Below, piece after piece: positions 1 through 6,309 of a DNA stretch of 8,318 nt (within the stretch, counting starts at the first letter, position 1; each line of letters starts with the position of its first letter). Source of the DNA: Oscillospiraceae bacterium. GTDB lineage: Bacteria > Bacillota_A > Clostridia > Oscillospirales > Oscillospiraceae. The position numbers were made by a program, and so were the translations under genes. Below the pieces are notes generated by a model. The model did not search any database. It was not told where the DNA came from and saw nothing but the letters and a program-made list of their open reading frames with translations. The stretch covers positions 1 through 8,318 of the forward strand of contig JAFXAV010000059.1 in the NCBI GenBank assembly GCA_017516785.1. The letters are read 5' to 3'.

Positions 1-144
1 CCCTCTGGGGAAGGTGGCACGGCGTAAGCCGTGACGGAAGAGGGGTGCATGCAGTACATTTTTCTGAAACCTCTCCCGACCTCGCTATCGCTCGGCCACC
101 CTCCCCAAAGGGGAGGGCATTGGCTCCACAAACTGCAATTTATC
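1..144. repeat. Dispersed hairpin-rich intergenic repeat, cut by window edge
   Basis: This is non-coding DNA with several perfect stem-loops. CACGGC-GTAA-GCCGTG lies at 18-33 and CCCTCCCC-AAA-GGGGAGGG at 99-117. The layout GGTGGCA, hairpin, TGACGGA and a G-rich run recurs at 6381-6410. The right end (124-144) resembles 6509-6529 and 2212-2232, with 17 of 21 bases equal to the latter. It is probably a non-autonomous dispersed repeat of the host genome. The left boundary is outside the window, and no target duplication can be identified. Confidence 0.6.
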
Positions 145-148
145 TTAC

Positions 149-183
149 AAAAAATCCGCTCCGCCGGTGGTTCGGCGGAGCGG
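149..183 (-). terminator. Intrinsic terminator of the beta-CASP nuclease gene
   Basis: An 11-bp perfect GC-rich stem (156-166 with 173-183, CCGCTCCGCCG) has a 6-nt loop. Read on the minus strand it is followed by six T residues (149-154 in plus coordinates). It begins 8 bp past the stop codon of the gene at 191-1819, as expected for a Rho-independent terminator. Confidence 0.9.
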
Positions 184-190
184 TTATCGT

Positions 191-1819
191 TTATTCTTTC
201 CACTTGCTGATCAGTTCCCGGATTTGGGAAGTGAGCTTTGCGTTGTCCTTGTTGGTCTTGCCCCGACGCTGTCTGACCAGGGCCAGCAGAGCCTCGGCAG
301 CAGCCAGCAGTTCGCTGTAAACTGCTCTTGCCCGGGCGTTGCCCTTCAGCACCTGGCTCCGGTCAATGGGCTTGGAGTCGGTGTAGATGGTCATTCGGCC
401 GGTGAGCAGATCGTACTCCGTACCGCTGTAGGGAGCCTCTGCCTGATAACCCATTTCCGTCAGCAGCTGCTGAAAGGCCTTACAGGCATCGTCATCGCCG
501 TGGTTTACATAAACTGTCTTGGGCATGGTTTTGAAACCCTTCAGCCAGGCAATCAGACCGTCCCGGTCGGCGTGACCGGAGGTGCCATGCAGGGTAGCGA
601 TTTCCGCCCGGACGGCGATATCTTCGCCGAAGAGCCGGACAGACTTGGCGCCCTCCTGGAGCTTGCGGCCCAGGCTGCCTTCCGCCTGATAACCGACGAA
701 GAGGATGATATTCTGGGGGCCCCAGAGGTTATGCTTCAGGTGATGGCGGATTCGGCCTGCTTCGCACATGCCGGAGGCCGAGAGGATCACCTTGGGTCTG
801 CGGTCTTCATTGATCCGCTTGGAATCTTCCGCAGTGACAGAAAGGGTAACGCCGTCGGACCAGATGGGGTTGATGCCCTGTTTCACCAGTTCGATGGTGC
901 GGGGATCCAGGCAGCTGAGATCACATTGCAGGAAAATGCCCGTGGCTTCCACCGCCAGGGGGGAGTCCACATACACCGGGAAGCCATCATAGCCCCGGAC
1001 CAGGCCCTTCTGCTTGATCTCCCGGATGGCATAGAGCATCTCCTGGGTTCTGCCCACCGCAAAGGAGGGAATGATCAGGCTGCCGCCCCGGTCGAAGGCT
1101 TTCTGGATGTATTCTGCCAGCGCCGCCACCGCATCGTTGGACAGGTCATCAAAGGTCTGCTCCCGCCGCTCATGGAGGCGGTTGCCGTAGGTGGATTCAA
1201 TAACCAGGTAGTCCGTCTCTTCCACGGTCTTGGGATCATTGATAATGGGCTGGTTGATGTTGCCCACGTCACCGGAGAAGACAATTTTCCGCTGCTCCTC
1301 CCCTTCCGTCAGCCACAGCTCAATACAGGCGGAGCCTAAGAGGTGGCCGATGTCGGTAAAGCGGACGTCGATGCCTTCGGCAACACGGAGAATTTCATTG
1401 TAACTGCAGGGGCGGAACCGGCTCAGCACGCCGATGGCATCCTGCAGGTCATAAACAGGCTGGACAATGGGTTCGCCGGCGCGCTCTGCCTTTCGGCTGC
1501 GCCACTGGGCTTCGGACATCTGGATATGGGCAGAGTCCCGGAGCATGATGTTGCAGAGATTGCTGGTTTCGCGGGTGGTGTAGACCTGGCCCCGGAAACC
1601 GTCCTTATAGAGCTTGGGCAGCATACCGGAGTGGTCGATGTGGGCGTGGGTCAGAAAGACGGCTTCAATCTGACCGGGATTCACAGGCAGGGGGACATTT
1701 TCAAACACGTCAATGCCCTGCTCCATGCCGCAGTCCACCAGGTACTGTCTGCCGCCGACTTCCAGCAGCGTACAAGAGCCGGTAACCTCGTGGGTAGCGC
1801 CGATAAACTGAATCTTCAT
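191..1819 (-). CDS. MBL-fold beta-CASP ribonuclease-like metallohydrolase (YSH1/CPSF-73 type)
   Basis: The product is 542 residues and has the full set of metallo-beta-lactamase motifs: HAHIDH at 58-63, GHLLGS with H159, FSGDVG with D184, and the late VNHG at 438-441. The beta-CASP insert shows ESTYGNRLH (208-216), PSFAVGRTQE (251-260), SASGMCEAGR (347-356) and SGHAD (414-418). Proteins of this family are zinc-dependent nucleases acting on RNA, related to the eukaryotic 3'-end processing factor CPSF-73. They are cytoplasmic, and no signal peptide or membrane segment is visible. About 50 residues beyond the catalytic core are basic and end in KWKE, perhaps helping to bind RNA. The ATG at 1819 is supported by an AAGGAGG site (1829-1835) and a promoter just upstream. 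The gene stands alone, with its own terminator. The biological substrate cannot be told from sequence. It differs from RNase J by carrying the CPSF-like ESTYGN and SASGMCEAGR motifs. Confidence 0.93.
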   Translation of the reverse strand: MKIQFIGATHEVTGSCTLLEVGGRQYLVDCGMEQGIDVFENVPLPVNPGQIEAVFLTHAHIDHSGMLPKLYKDGFRGQVYTTRETSNLCNIMLRDSAHIQMSEAQWRSRKAERAGEPIVQPVYDLQDAIGVLSRFRPCSYNEILRVAEGIDVRFTDIGHLLGSACIELWLTEGEEQRKIVFSGDVGNINQPIINDPKTVEETDYLVIESTYGNRLHERREQTFDDLSNDAVAALAEYIQKAFDRGGSLIIPSFAVGRTQEMLYAIREIKQKGLVRGYDGFPVYVDSPLAVEATGIFLQCDLSCLDPRTIELVKQGINPIWSDGVTLSVTAEDSKRINEDRRPKVILSASGMCEAGRIRHHLKHNLWGPQNIILFVGYQAEGSLGRKLQEGAKSVRLFGEDIAVRAEIATLHGTSGHADRDGLIAWLKGFKTMPKTVYVNHGDDDACKAFQQLLTEMGYQAEAPYSGTEYDLLTGRMTIYTDSKPIDRSQVLKGNARARAVYSELLAAAEALLALVRQRRGKTNKDNAKLTSQIRELISKWKE

Positions 1820-1843
1820 ACGTTTTCGCCTCCTTGCACTTTC

Positions 1844-1872
1844 AGTATATCACGATTTTTCCCTGACAGAAA
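1844..1872 (-). promoter_or_regulatory. Extended -10 promoter of the beta-CASP gene
   Basis: On the minus strand the -10 is TATACT (1844-1849), preceded by TGA, which makes an extended TGnTATACT element. A weak -35 (TTTCTG, 1867-1872) lies 17 bp upstream. The predicted transcription start falls at the ribosome binding site AAGGAGG (1829-1835), giving a very short leader. The poor -35 match is compensated by the extended -10. Confidence 0.6.
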
Positions 1873-1904
1873 TACCGAAATTGCTAATTTATCGTAAACT
1901 TTTG

Positions 1905-1941
1905 TTAAGCCAATCTTAATGAGGCTTACGGGACTCTTAAT
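1905..1941. promoter_or_regulatory. Four TTAA-like half-sites with 10-11 bp period
   Basis: The sequence shows TTAAG (1905), TTAAT (1916), TTACG (1926) and TTAAT (1937), with starts 11, 10 and 11 bp apart, so all lie on one face of the helix. PhoB/OmpR-type response regulators bind direct repeats with this period, and the last copy touches a possible -35 (TTGGAC, 1941-1946). The array could serve either divergent gene. The regulator is unknown, and chance in AT-rich DNA is possible. Confidence 0.35.
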
Positions 1942-1970
1942 TGGACTATTGCCTGGGTGCATCTTACAAT
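1941..1970 (+). promoter_or_regulatory. Possible promoter for the GT2 gene
   Basis: TTGGAC (1941-1946) and TACAAT (1965-1970) are separated by 18 bp. If used, it would give a leader of about 280 nt containing the large inverted repeat at 2051-2178. No better plus-strand promoter is evident nearer the GT2 start. Confidence 0.4.
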
Positions 1971-2050
1971 ATTGGTGCGAAGAAGAGTATTCTAAAATGG
2001 AATTTGGAGATGAGATAAGCAGCCGAAAACGACGCAATTACCAAGATAAG

Positions 2051-2178
2051 CATGTCATTCCGAGGGCCGAAGGCCCGTGGGAATCTCCTGGTACAATGAT
2101 TCGTTTCTGCACAGCACATCTGGATATTGTAGCAGGAGATTGCCACGTCGGCCTTTCAGGCCTCCTCGCAATGACATG
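2051..2178. repeat. 128-bp MITE-like imperfect inverted repeat
   Basis: The ends are CATGTCATT (2051-2059) and its exact complement AATGACATG (2170-2178). The arms run inward to AATCTCCTG (2082-2090) and CAGGAGATT (2133-2141), with a 42-bp centre that pairs further through ACAAT/ATTGT. Each arm also has its own small hairpin (GGCC-GAA-GGCC on the left, GGCC-TTTCA-GGCC on the right). The right arm is 6 nt longer. There is no coding capacity and no obvious target duplication. It resembles the GTCATTGCGAGG-type intergenic repeats found in many bacterial genomes. Confidence 0.75.
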
Positions 2179-2214
2179 GTGATCTGATAGCCTGTTGCAT
2201 CTATCTGATAACTC

Positions 2215-2232
2215 TTCAAACTGCAATTTGAC
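2215..2232. promoter_or_regulatory. Palindromic motif upstream of the GT2 gene
   Basis: The sequence TTCAAACTGCAATTTGAC pairs TCAAA with TTTGA around a 6-nt centre, and ends 22 bp before the GT2 start codon. It differs by two bases from the palindrome at 6512-6529 and resembles the 4863-4879 site. It may be an operator or the conserved end of a dispersed repeat; sequence alone cannot decide. Confidence 0.4.
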
Positions 2233-2254
2233 ACTTTACGAAAGGAGACCCCCC

Positions 2255-3490
2255 ATGGATTTCTTAAACATCTTAAGCACCATTCTGGCGCTGACCACCT
2301 GCGCCTGTTTTTCCTATCAGATCCTCTACCTGATTCTGCCCCTGTTCCGCAAAATTGAGCACTCCGGTGTACAGCAGCAAACCCGCTACGCCATTCTTAT
2401 CGCTGCCCGGAACGAAGAGGCGGTGCTGCCCCATCTGCTGCGTAGCATCCATGCACAGGATTATCCTCAGGAACTGATCACCACCTACGTCATCGCCGAC
2501 AACTGCACCGACAACACCGCCGCTGTGGCTGCAGCCTGCGGCGCCCGGGTATACCAGCGTTTCAATCAGAAACAGGTCGGCAAGGGCTACGCCCTGAACT
2601 ATCTTCTGGAACAAATCCGTCTCGAGGGAAGTCTCGACCGGTTCGATGCCTTTCTGATTTTCGATGCAGACAACCTCCTCCAGAGAGATTATGTTAACCA
2701 GATCAACAAGGTATGCTCCGATGGCTACGAAGTTTTCTGCGGCTATCGCAATTCCAAGAATTTCGGCACCAACTGGATTTCCTCCGGCCACGCCATCTGG
2801 TATCTCCATGAGTCCACCCACCTGAATCAGTCCCGGATGATCCTGGGCAACTGCTGCGCCGTCAGCGGCACCGGCTTCGGTTTTACCCGGCAGCTGCTGG
2901 AACGGATCGGCGGCTGGAACTTCTTCACCCTGACAGAAGACATCGAATTCCGCACCTGGTGCGCCACCCACGGTGTCCGCATCGGCTACTGCCATGATGC
3001 CGTTCTCTTCGACGAGCAGCCCACTTCCCTTTCCGTATCCGCCCGGCAGCGGACCCGCTGGGTTCAGGGCGGCATTCAGGTATCCCTGCGCTATGCCGCG
3101 GACTACATCCGGGGCATCATCCGGGGTGGCCGCACCGGATGGGCAAGCTTCGAATCCGCCACCCAGTCGGTCTGGGGTTACGGTTTCTCCGCAGTCAGCT
3201 ATATGCTGCGGATGCTGGTAATCTTACTTGCCAGCCGATGGCTGGGTCTCGTGGAAGCGCTGCTGGTCACGGCGGTAACCGCCTATGTTTCCATTTTCTG
3301 CGTGGGCGCCCTGACGGTCTTCACCGAGCGCAGCCGCATCCGGGCAAACAAATTCGAACTGTTCCGGGCGCTCATCACCTACCCCGTTTATGTGATGACC
3401 TATCTTCCCATTGCTGTGGGATCCCTGTTCCGAAAGCCGGAGTGGAAACCCATTCCCCACACTGTGGCTCTGGGGATTCAGGAATTGTGA
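2255..3490 (+). CDS. Membrane GT2 family glycosyltransferase (cellulose synthase-like fold)
   Basis: The 411-residue product has an N-terminal membrane segment (about 5-30), a cytoplasmic GT-A domain (about 45-275) and three further hydrophobic segments (about 305-325, 332-356, 371-392). The GT2 motifs are ARNEE (51-55), ADNCTD (81-86), the metal-binding DAD (137-139), GTGFGF (205-210), TED (227-229, candidate catalytic base) and QRTRW (265-269). Together these resemble processive, sugar-nucleotide-dependent polysaccharide synthases, and the ADNCTDNTA stretch recalls the EpsO-like subgroup. Donor sugar and product cannot be inferred. The ATG at 2255 is chosen because AAAGGAG lies at 2241-2247; an in-frame ATG at 2195 has no ribosome binding site and would add residues overlapping the palindrome. 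The LCP gene follows after 56 bp without a terminator, suggesting a shared envelope role. Confidence 0.9.
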   Translation: MDFLNILSTILALTTCACFSYQILYLILPLFRKIEHSGVQQQTRYAILIAARNEEAVLPHLLRSIHAQDYPQELITTYVIADNCTDNTAAVAAACGARVYQRFNQKQVGKGYALNYLLEQIRLEGSLDRFDAFLIFDADNLLQRDYVNQINKVCSDGYEVFCGYRNSKNFGTNWISSGHAIWYLHESTHLNQSRMILGNCCAVSGTGFGFTRQLLERIGGWNFFTLTEDIEFRTWCATHGVRIGYCHDAVLFDEQPTSLSVSARQRTRWVQGGIQVSLRYAADYIRGIIRGGRTGWASFESATQSVWGYGFSAVSYMLRMLVILLASRWLGLVEALLVTAVTAYVSIFCVGALTVFTERSRIRANKFELFRALITYPVYVMTYLPIAVGSLFRKPEWKPIPHTVALGIQEL

Positions 3491-3493
3491 TGC

Positions 3494-3522
3494 TTTACAA
3501 AATGCTCCTTTTGCGTTAGTAT
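3494..3522 (+). promoter_or_regulatory. Probable promoter of the LCP gene
   Basis: TTTACA (3494-3499) and TAGTAT (3517-3522) are separated by 17 bp in the short gap after the GT2 stop codon. A GAAGGAG ribosome binding site (3530-3536) follows at once. The LCP gene could thus be transcribed alone or by read-through from the GT2 gene. Confidence 0.5.
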
Positions 3523-3546
3523 ATAGGCTGAAGGAGTGTTTTACCT

Positions 3547-4809
3547 ATGAATAAACGCAATAATTATAACTCCGACGATCTGGAAGAGCTGCTCTGGCGG
3601 GCAGAGCAGGTTCTTGCAGAACCTGAGGAAGATGAATACGAAGACCCCTATTTTGAAGACGATCCCGATGACGACAGCATCGTTCTGGATGATTTTGATC
3701 CGGAAGATGAGGAAGAGGATGATTCCGTGCTGTTTCAGAACTATGCCAACAACTATGGCGCCGGTAATCGCAGCCATGCCAGCGGCTACAGAGAACCCAC
3801 CCCCCGTGCCATGAATTCTCGCCGCTACATGGAAGAATACGAAGAGCCCCCGGAACTTCCGGTGCGTCGCAGACCCCCTGTGAGAGAACCCCAACCCGTT
3901 CCCCAAAGACCTCCGAGGCGCAAAAGAGGATGCGGCTGTGGATGTTTCGGCTTCCTGCTTCTGCTGATTGCCGCCATCGTGGCAGCAGCCTTCCTGCTGC
4001 TTCAGCCTCCCAAGTCCGACGAGCCCATCGGCACCCGTAAGGAAAATACCGCTTCCATCCTGATTTGCGGCACCGATGAGGACGGCACCCGCACCGACAC
4101 CATGATGCTGATGTACATCAGCGGCTCCGAAAAGAGAGTCCGGCTCATGAGCCTGCCCCGGGATACATACACCATCACCGCCTCCGGCAAGGCAGCAAAG
4201 CTCAACTCCGCCTTCGGCCGCAACGGCACCGGCGAGGAGGGCATGGAAGTTCTGATGGACTATGTCCGCGACATCATCGGCTACCGGCCCGACGGCTATA
4301 TTCTGGTGGACTTTACCCTGGTGCCCCAGATTGTGGACATCATGGGCGGCGTGAAATTTGACGTTCCCATGGACATGGATGTGGCCAGCGTGGCCATCAA
4401 GGAAGGCTACCAGAAGCTCAACGGCAAGCAGCTGATGACCCTGCTGCGGTTCCGCAAGGGTTACGCCACCGCGGACCTGGGCCGTGTGGAGATGCAGCGG
4501 GCCGTGCTGAAGGCCGCCATGGAGCAGTGGATGTCCCCCATGCACATCGGCGATGCCCTGGAGGCCATGAAACTGCTGGAAAGCAAGTCCACCTCTTCCC
4601 TCAGCATGAGCAACTACCTGTGGATTGCCAAAACCCTGCTCACCAGCATGAAGGATTTCGGCAACGATACCCTTCCCGGCTACCCTGAGTACCGCCATGA
4701 TGTGTCCTACTACGTTCTGAAGCCTTCCGAGGTTGCGGAGCTGGTAAACAGCACCTATAACCCCTACAAAGTAACCATCACAGAAGACGATCTGGACATC
4801 GCAGAATAA
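3547..4809 (+). CDS. LytR-CpsA-Psr (LCP) family cell-wall glycopolymer ligase
   Basis: The 420-residue product has a long cytoplasmic N-terminus, one membrane segment (about 134-153) and an extracytoplasmic LCP domain (about 165-345). Conserved LCP residues are visible: RTDTMML (182-188), SLPRDTY (202-208), KLNSAF (218-223), and the late cluster R301, R303, D310, R313 and Q317. The residue equal to Arg in the usual GRxxRQ signature is Met316. The family transfers undecaprenyl-linked glycopolymers such as teichoic acids or capsule to peptidoglycan at the outer membrane face. The N-terminus is unusual: residues 25-60 are mostly Asp/Glu, residues 103-127 are rich in Pro and Arg, and Cys129, Cys131 and Cys133 lie at the membrane entry. 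The start ATG follows GAAGGAG, and the gene ends in a strong terminator. The upstream GT2 gene may supply or modify the polymer; this is inference. Confidence 0.92.
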   Translation: MNKRNNYNSDDLEELLWRAEQVLAEPEEDEYEDPYFEDDPDDDSIVLDDFDPEDEEEDDSVLFQNYANNYGAGNRSHASGYREPTPRAMNSRRYMEEYEEPPELPVRRRPPVREPQPVPQRPPRRKRGCGCGCFGFLLLLIAAIVAAAFLLLQPPKSDEPIGTRKENTASILICGTDEDGTRTDTMMLMYISGSEKRVRLMSLPRDTYTITASGKAAKLNSAFGRNGTGEEGMEVLMDYVRDIIGYRPDGYILVDFTLVPQIVDIMGGVKFDVPMDMDVASVAIKEGYQKLNGKQLMTLLRFRKGYATADLGRVEMQRAVLKAAMEQWMSPMHIGDALEAMKLLESKSTSSLSMSNYLWIAKTLLTSMKDFGNDTLPGYPEYRHDVSYYVLKPSEVAELVNSTYNPYKVTITEDDLDIAE

Positions 4810-4814
4810 AACCC

Positions 4815-4850
4815 AACACCTCCCGGTTTATCTCGGGAGGTGTTTTCTGC
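4815..4850 (+). terminator. Intrinsic terminator after the LCP gene
   Basis: A perfect 11-bp stem, AACACCTCCCG (4815-4825) with CGGGAGGTGTT (4834-4844), has an 8-nt loop and is followed by a T run (4843-4846). It begins 6 bp past the LCP stop codon and separates LCP from the XRE gene. Confidence 0.9.
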
Positions 4851-4859
4851 CTTATTACC

Positions 4860-4882
4860 CCTGTCAACTGCCGGTTGACAGG
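4860..4882. promoter_or_regulatory. Perfect 9-bp inverted repeat, candidate operator
   Basis: CCTGTCAAC (4860-4868) and GTTGACAGG (4874-4882) are exact complements around TGCCG. Its centre lies about 65 bp before the predicted start of the XRE transcript, a position that would suit an activator or autoregulator. The short spacing and lack of a following T run argue against a second terminator. Its GTCAA/TTGAC halves recur at 6512-6529. Confidence 0.5.
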
Positions 4883-4900
4883 ATGCAAGGCATGGGATGG

Positions 4901-4929
4901 TTGCCAAAATGATGGTTTTTCGCTATACT
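4901..4929 (+). promoter_or_regulatory. Promoter of the XRE regulator gene
   Basis: TTGCCA (4901-4906) and TATACT (4924-4929) are separated by exactly 17 bp. The predicted start is near 4936, leaving a leader of under 30 nt that contains the AGGAGG site (4951-4956). The nine bases GTTGCCAAA at this -35 are repeated at the promoter at 6240. Confidence 0.8.
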
Positions 4930-4963
4930 GGCATCAAAGAAATCCACCGAAGGAGGCGTGAAA

Positions 4964-6196
4964 ATGAGTGACTTAACCATGGGCCAGCGGATCGCGGAGC
5001 GGCGGAAAATGCTTGGTCTTTCCCAGGAAGCTCTGGGCGATAAAGTCGGCGTATCCCGGCAGGCCATTTCCAAATGGGAGTCCGACGGCGCAGTACCGGA
5101 AATCGACAAGCTGATTGCTCTGAGCAGGCTGTTCGGAGTCAGTGTCGGCTGGCTTCTGGGGGTTGAGGAACAGGAAGCTACCAAAGCAGACGAATTAAAC
5201 GAAGAGCAGCTGAAAATGGTGGAGGAGATCGTACGGCGGTATCAGCCCAAGGAAAAGGAGTTTCCCTGGTTTCCCATTTTGCTGATCTTCCTGTTTCTTT
5301 TCCCCATTGTCTATTTTCTGTTCGGAACCAAGGAGCCAGACAGTCATGACTATTCAGGCCAGATCAGCTCTCTTCAGTCCAGTTATCAGAGTATTCAGCA
5401 GCAGCTTTCCTCCCTGTCCGGACGGGTGGAGGACATCGCCTCCGCGGCAGAAATCGCCGATGAACTGCTGCTGACCTACGAGTTTCAGTTTCTGGAGGTT
5501 ACGAAGTCCGATGCACTGATGAACACTCCCGGAGATGGAAACATTGTGGTGGATCTCCCCGCTGCCAGAATCCGCTTCACCGCCGTTCCGAAGCAGCACA
5601 CGGAATCGGATACTGCCTGGCTGGCCGCTCTGCTGGAAGGAAAACCGGTTCAGCAGGTGGAATGCAGCTGGGATGGCTCCGGGTATGCGGCGGAGGCCGA
5701 TCTGTGGCTTGCCGACGGTTACGAATACCGGTTCGTGCTGGAGCATCCCGACGGCACCCAGCAGATTCAGGTGCTGGAAGAGTATGTCTTCAATGACCTG
5801 GCCTATGGCACTTCCCTCCACTGCACTGTGGCGCATATCACCGGCGACTATGACTTCCGCACATGGAGTCTTACCATCCCCAGCTGTTATGTCCATGCCT
5901 CCAAACCGATCTGGGGCGAAAGTGCGGATGCACGGTGGGCAGAAGCAGGACTGATTCTGTACCGCAACGGGGAAGAAGTGGAACGGCGGATTGATTCCGT
6001 TGCATTCAATGCCCTGGAACCGGAACTGATTCGGGAGTACATCTCTCACGATTTCCGCGGTGTAAAACTGGAAGAGGGTGACGAGGTGGAACTGACCTTC
6101 TATGCAGCTCTGGACAACGGTATGAGCAAAGAAATTACCGTCGGACAGTGGACAATCCAGGAAGGAAAATTCACAGAACTGGAAATTGCAGAATGA
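4964..6196 (+). CDS. Membrane-tethered XRE-family regulator with extracytoplasmic sensor-like domain
   Basis: The 410-residue product begins with a helix-turn-helix domain of the Cro/CI (XRE) type (about 6-65: QEALGDKVGVSRQAISKWES is the core, 21-40). A charged linker, one very hydrophobic membrane segment (about 101-121), a probable coiled coil (130-170, rich in Ser/Gln/Leu) and a beta-rich region (about 171-410) follow. The HTH is thus cytoplasmic and the long C-terminus outside, the topology of a one-component envelope sensor. ATG 4964 is chosen over the in-frame GTG at 4958, which is only 1 nt from AGGAGG (4951-4956). The gene has its own promoter and terminator, and a candidate operator lies upstream. 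Its last 33-residue segment (371-403) aligns without gaps with residues 156-188 of the next protein. The ligand and target genes are unknown. Confidence 0.88.
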   Translation: MSDLTMGQRIAERRKMLGLSQEALGDKVGVSRQAISKWESDGAVPEIDKLIALSRLFGVSVGWLLGVEEQEATKADELNEEQLKMVEEIVRRYQPKEKEFPWFPILLIFLFLFPIVYFLFGTKEPDSHDYSGQISSLQSSYQSIQQQLSSLSGRVEDIASAAEIADELLLTYEFQFLEVTKSDALMNTPGDGNIVVDLPAARIRFTAVPKQHTESDTAWLAALLEGKPVQQVECSWDGSGYAAEADLWLADGYEYRFVLEHPDGTQQIQVLEEYVFNDLAYGTSLHCTVAHITGDYDFRTWSLTIPSCYVHASKPIWGESADARWAEAGLILYRNGEEVERRIDSVAFNALEPELIREYISHDFRGVKLEEGDEVELTFYAALDNGMSKEITVGQWTIQEGKFTELEIAE

Positions 6197-6202
6197 AGCA
6201 TT

Positions 6203-6230
6203 CCCTCCCGGTATGTACCGGGAGGGGTTC
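6203..6230 (+). terminator. Intrinsic terminator after the XRE gene
   Basis: A GC-rich stem, CCCTCCCGGT (6203-6212) with ACCGGGAGGG (6217-6226), closes on a 4-nt loop, 6 bp past the stop codon. The T run after it is short (GTTCTTCT), so termination may be partial. Confidence 0.75.
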
Positions 6231-6239
6231 TTCTGCCCG

Positions 6240-6268
6240 TTGCCAAATTTGACCTGCTGCGGTATAAT
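6240..6268 (+). promoter_or_regulatory. Strong promoter for the small membrane protein gene
   Basis: TTGCCA (6240-6245) and a consensus TATAAT (6263-6268) are spaced by 17 bp. The -35 sits in GTTGCCAAA, identical to that of the XRE gene. The spacer contains CAAATTTG, and a 12-bp palindrome AAATTGCAATTT (6274-6285) covers the predicted start. The next gene begins about 280 nt downstream, so the transcript would have a long hairpin-rich leader. Confidence 0.7.
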
Positions 6269-6309
6269 GGGGGAAATTGCAATTTGTCTGTGAGTTTGCA
6301 CCGCACCAC

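Larger units (their letters stand above)
1820..2254. other. Divergent intergenic region, 435 bp, no gene
   Basis: This lies between the divergent beta-CASP and GT2 genes. It holds, in order, the beta-CASP promoter, a set of TTAA half-sites with a possible plus-strand promoter, a 128-bp inverted repeat, a GTCAA/TTGAC-type palindrome, and the AAAGGAG ribosome binding site of the GT2 gene (2241-2247). Short open frames here lack ribosome binding sites and run through the inverted repeat, so none is accepted as a gene. Confidence 0.75.

Noticed and set aside
167..1339. 390-codon plus-strand open frame opposite the beta-CASP gene
   Set aside because: The minus-strand product has all catalytic motifs, a ribosome binding site, promoter and terminator; the plus-strand frame shows no recognisable motif and has no ribosome binding site.
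1919..2182. Short open frame (87 codons) through the inverted repeat
   Set aside because: No ribosome binding site, and half its length is the non-coding repeat.
2195..2254. Upstream ATG in frame with the GT2 gene
   Set aside because: No ribosome binding site before it; AAAGGAG fits the ATG at 2255, where the protein begins with its membrane segment.
3541..4698. 385-codon minus-strand open frame opposite the LCP gene
   Set aside because: Low-complexity His/Gly-rich translation, a shadow of the GC-rich LCP gene, whose motifs are clear on the other strand.
4875..4880. Consensus TTGACA as a -35 element
   Set aside because: No -10 at 15-19 bp downstream; the bases are part of the perfect inverted repeat.
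4958..4963. GTG start for the XRE gene
   Set aside because: Only 1 nt from AGGAGG, too close for initiation; ATG at 4964 is 7 nt away.
5354..6301. 315-codon minus-strand open frame opposite the XRE gene
   Set aside because: It spans the XRE terminator and the promoter at 6240 and shows no motif or ribosome binding site; the plus-strand frame is convincing.
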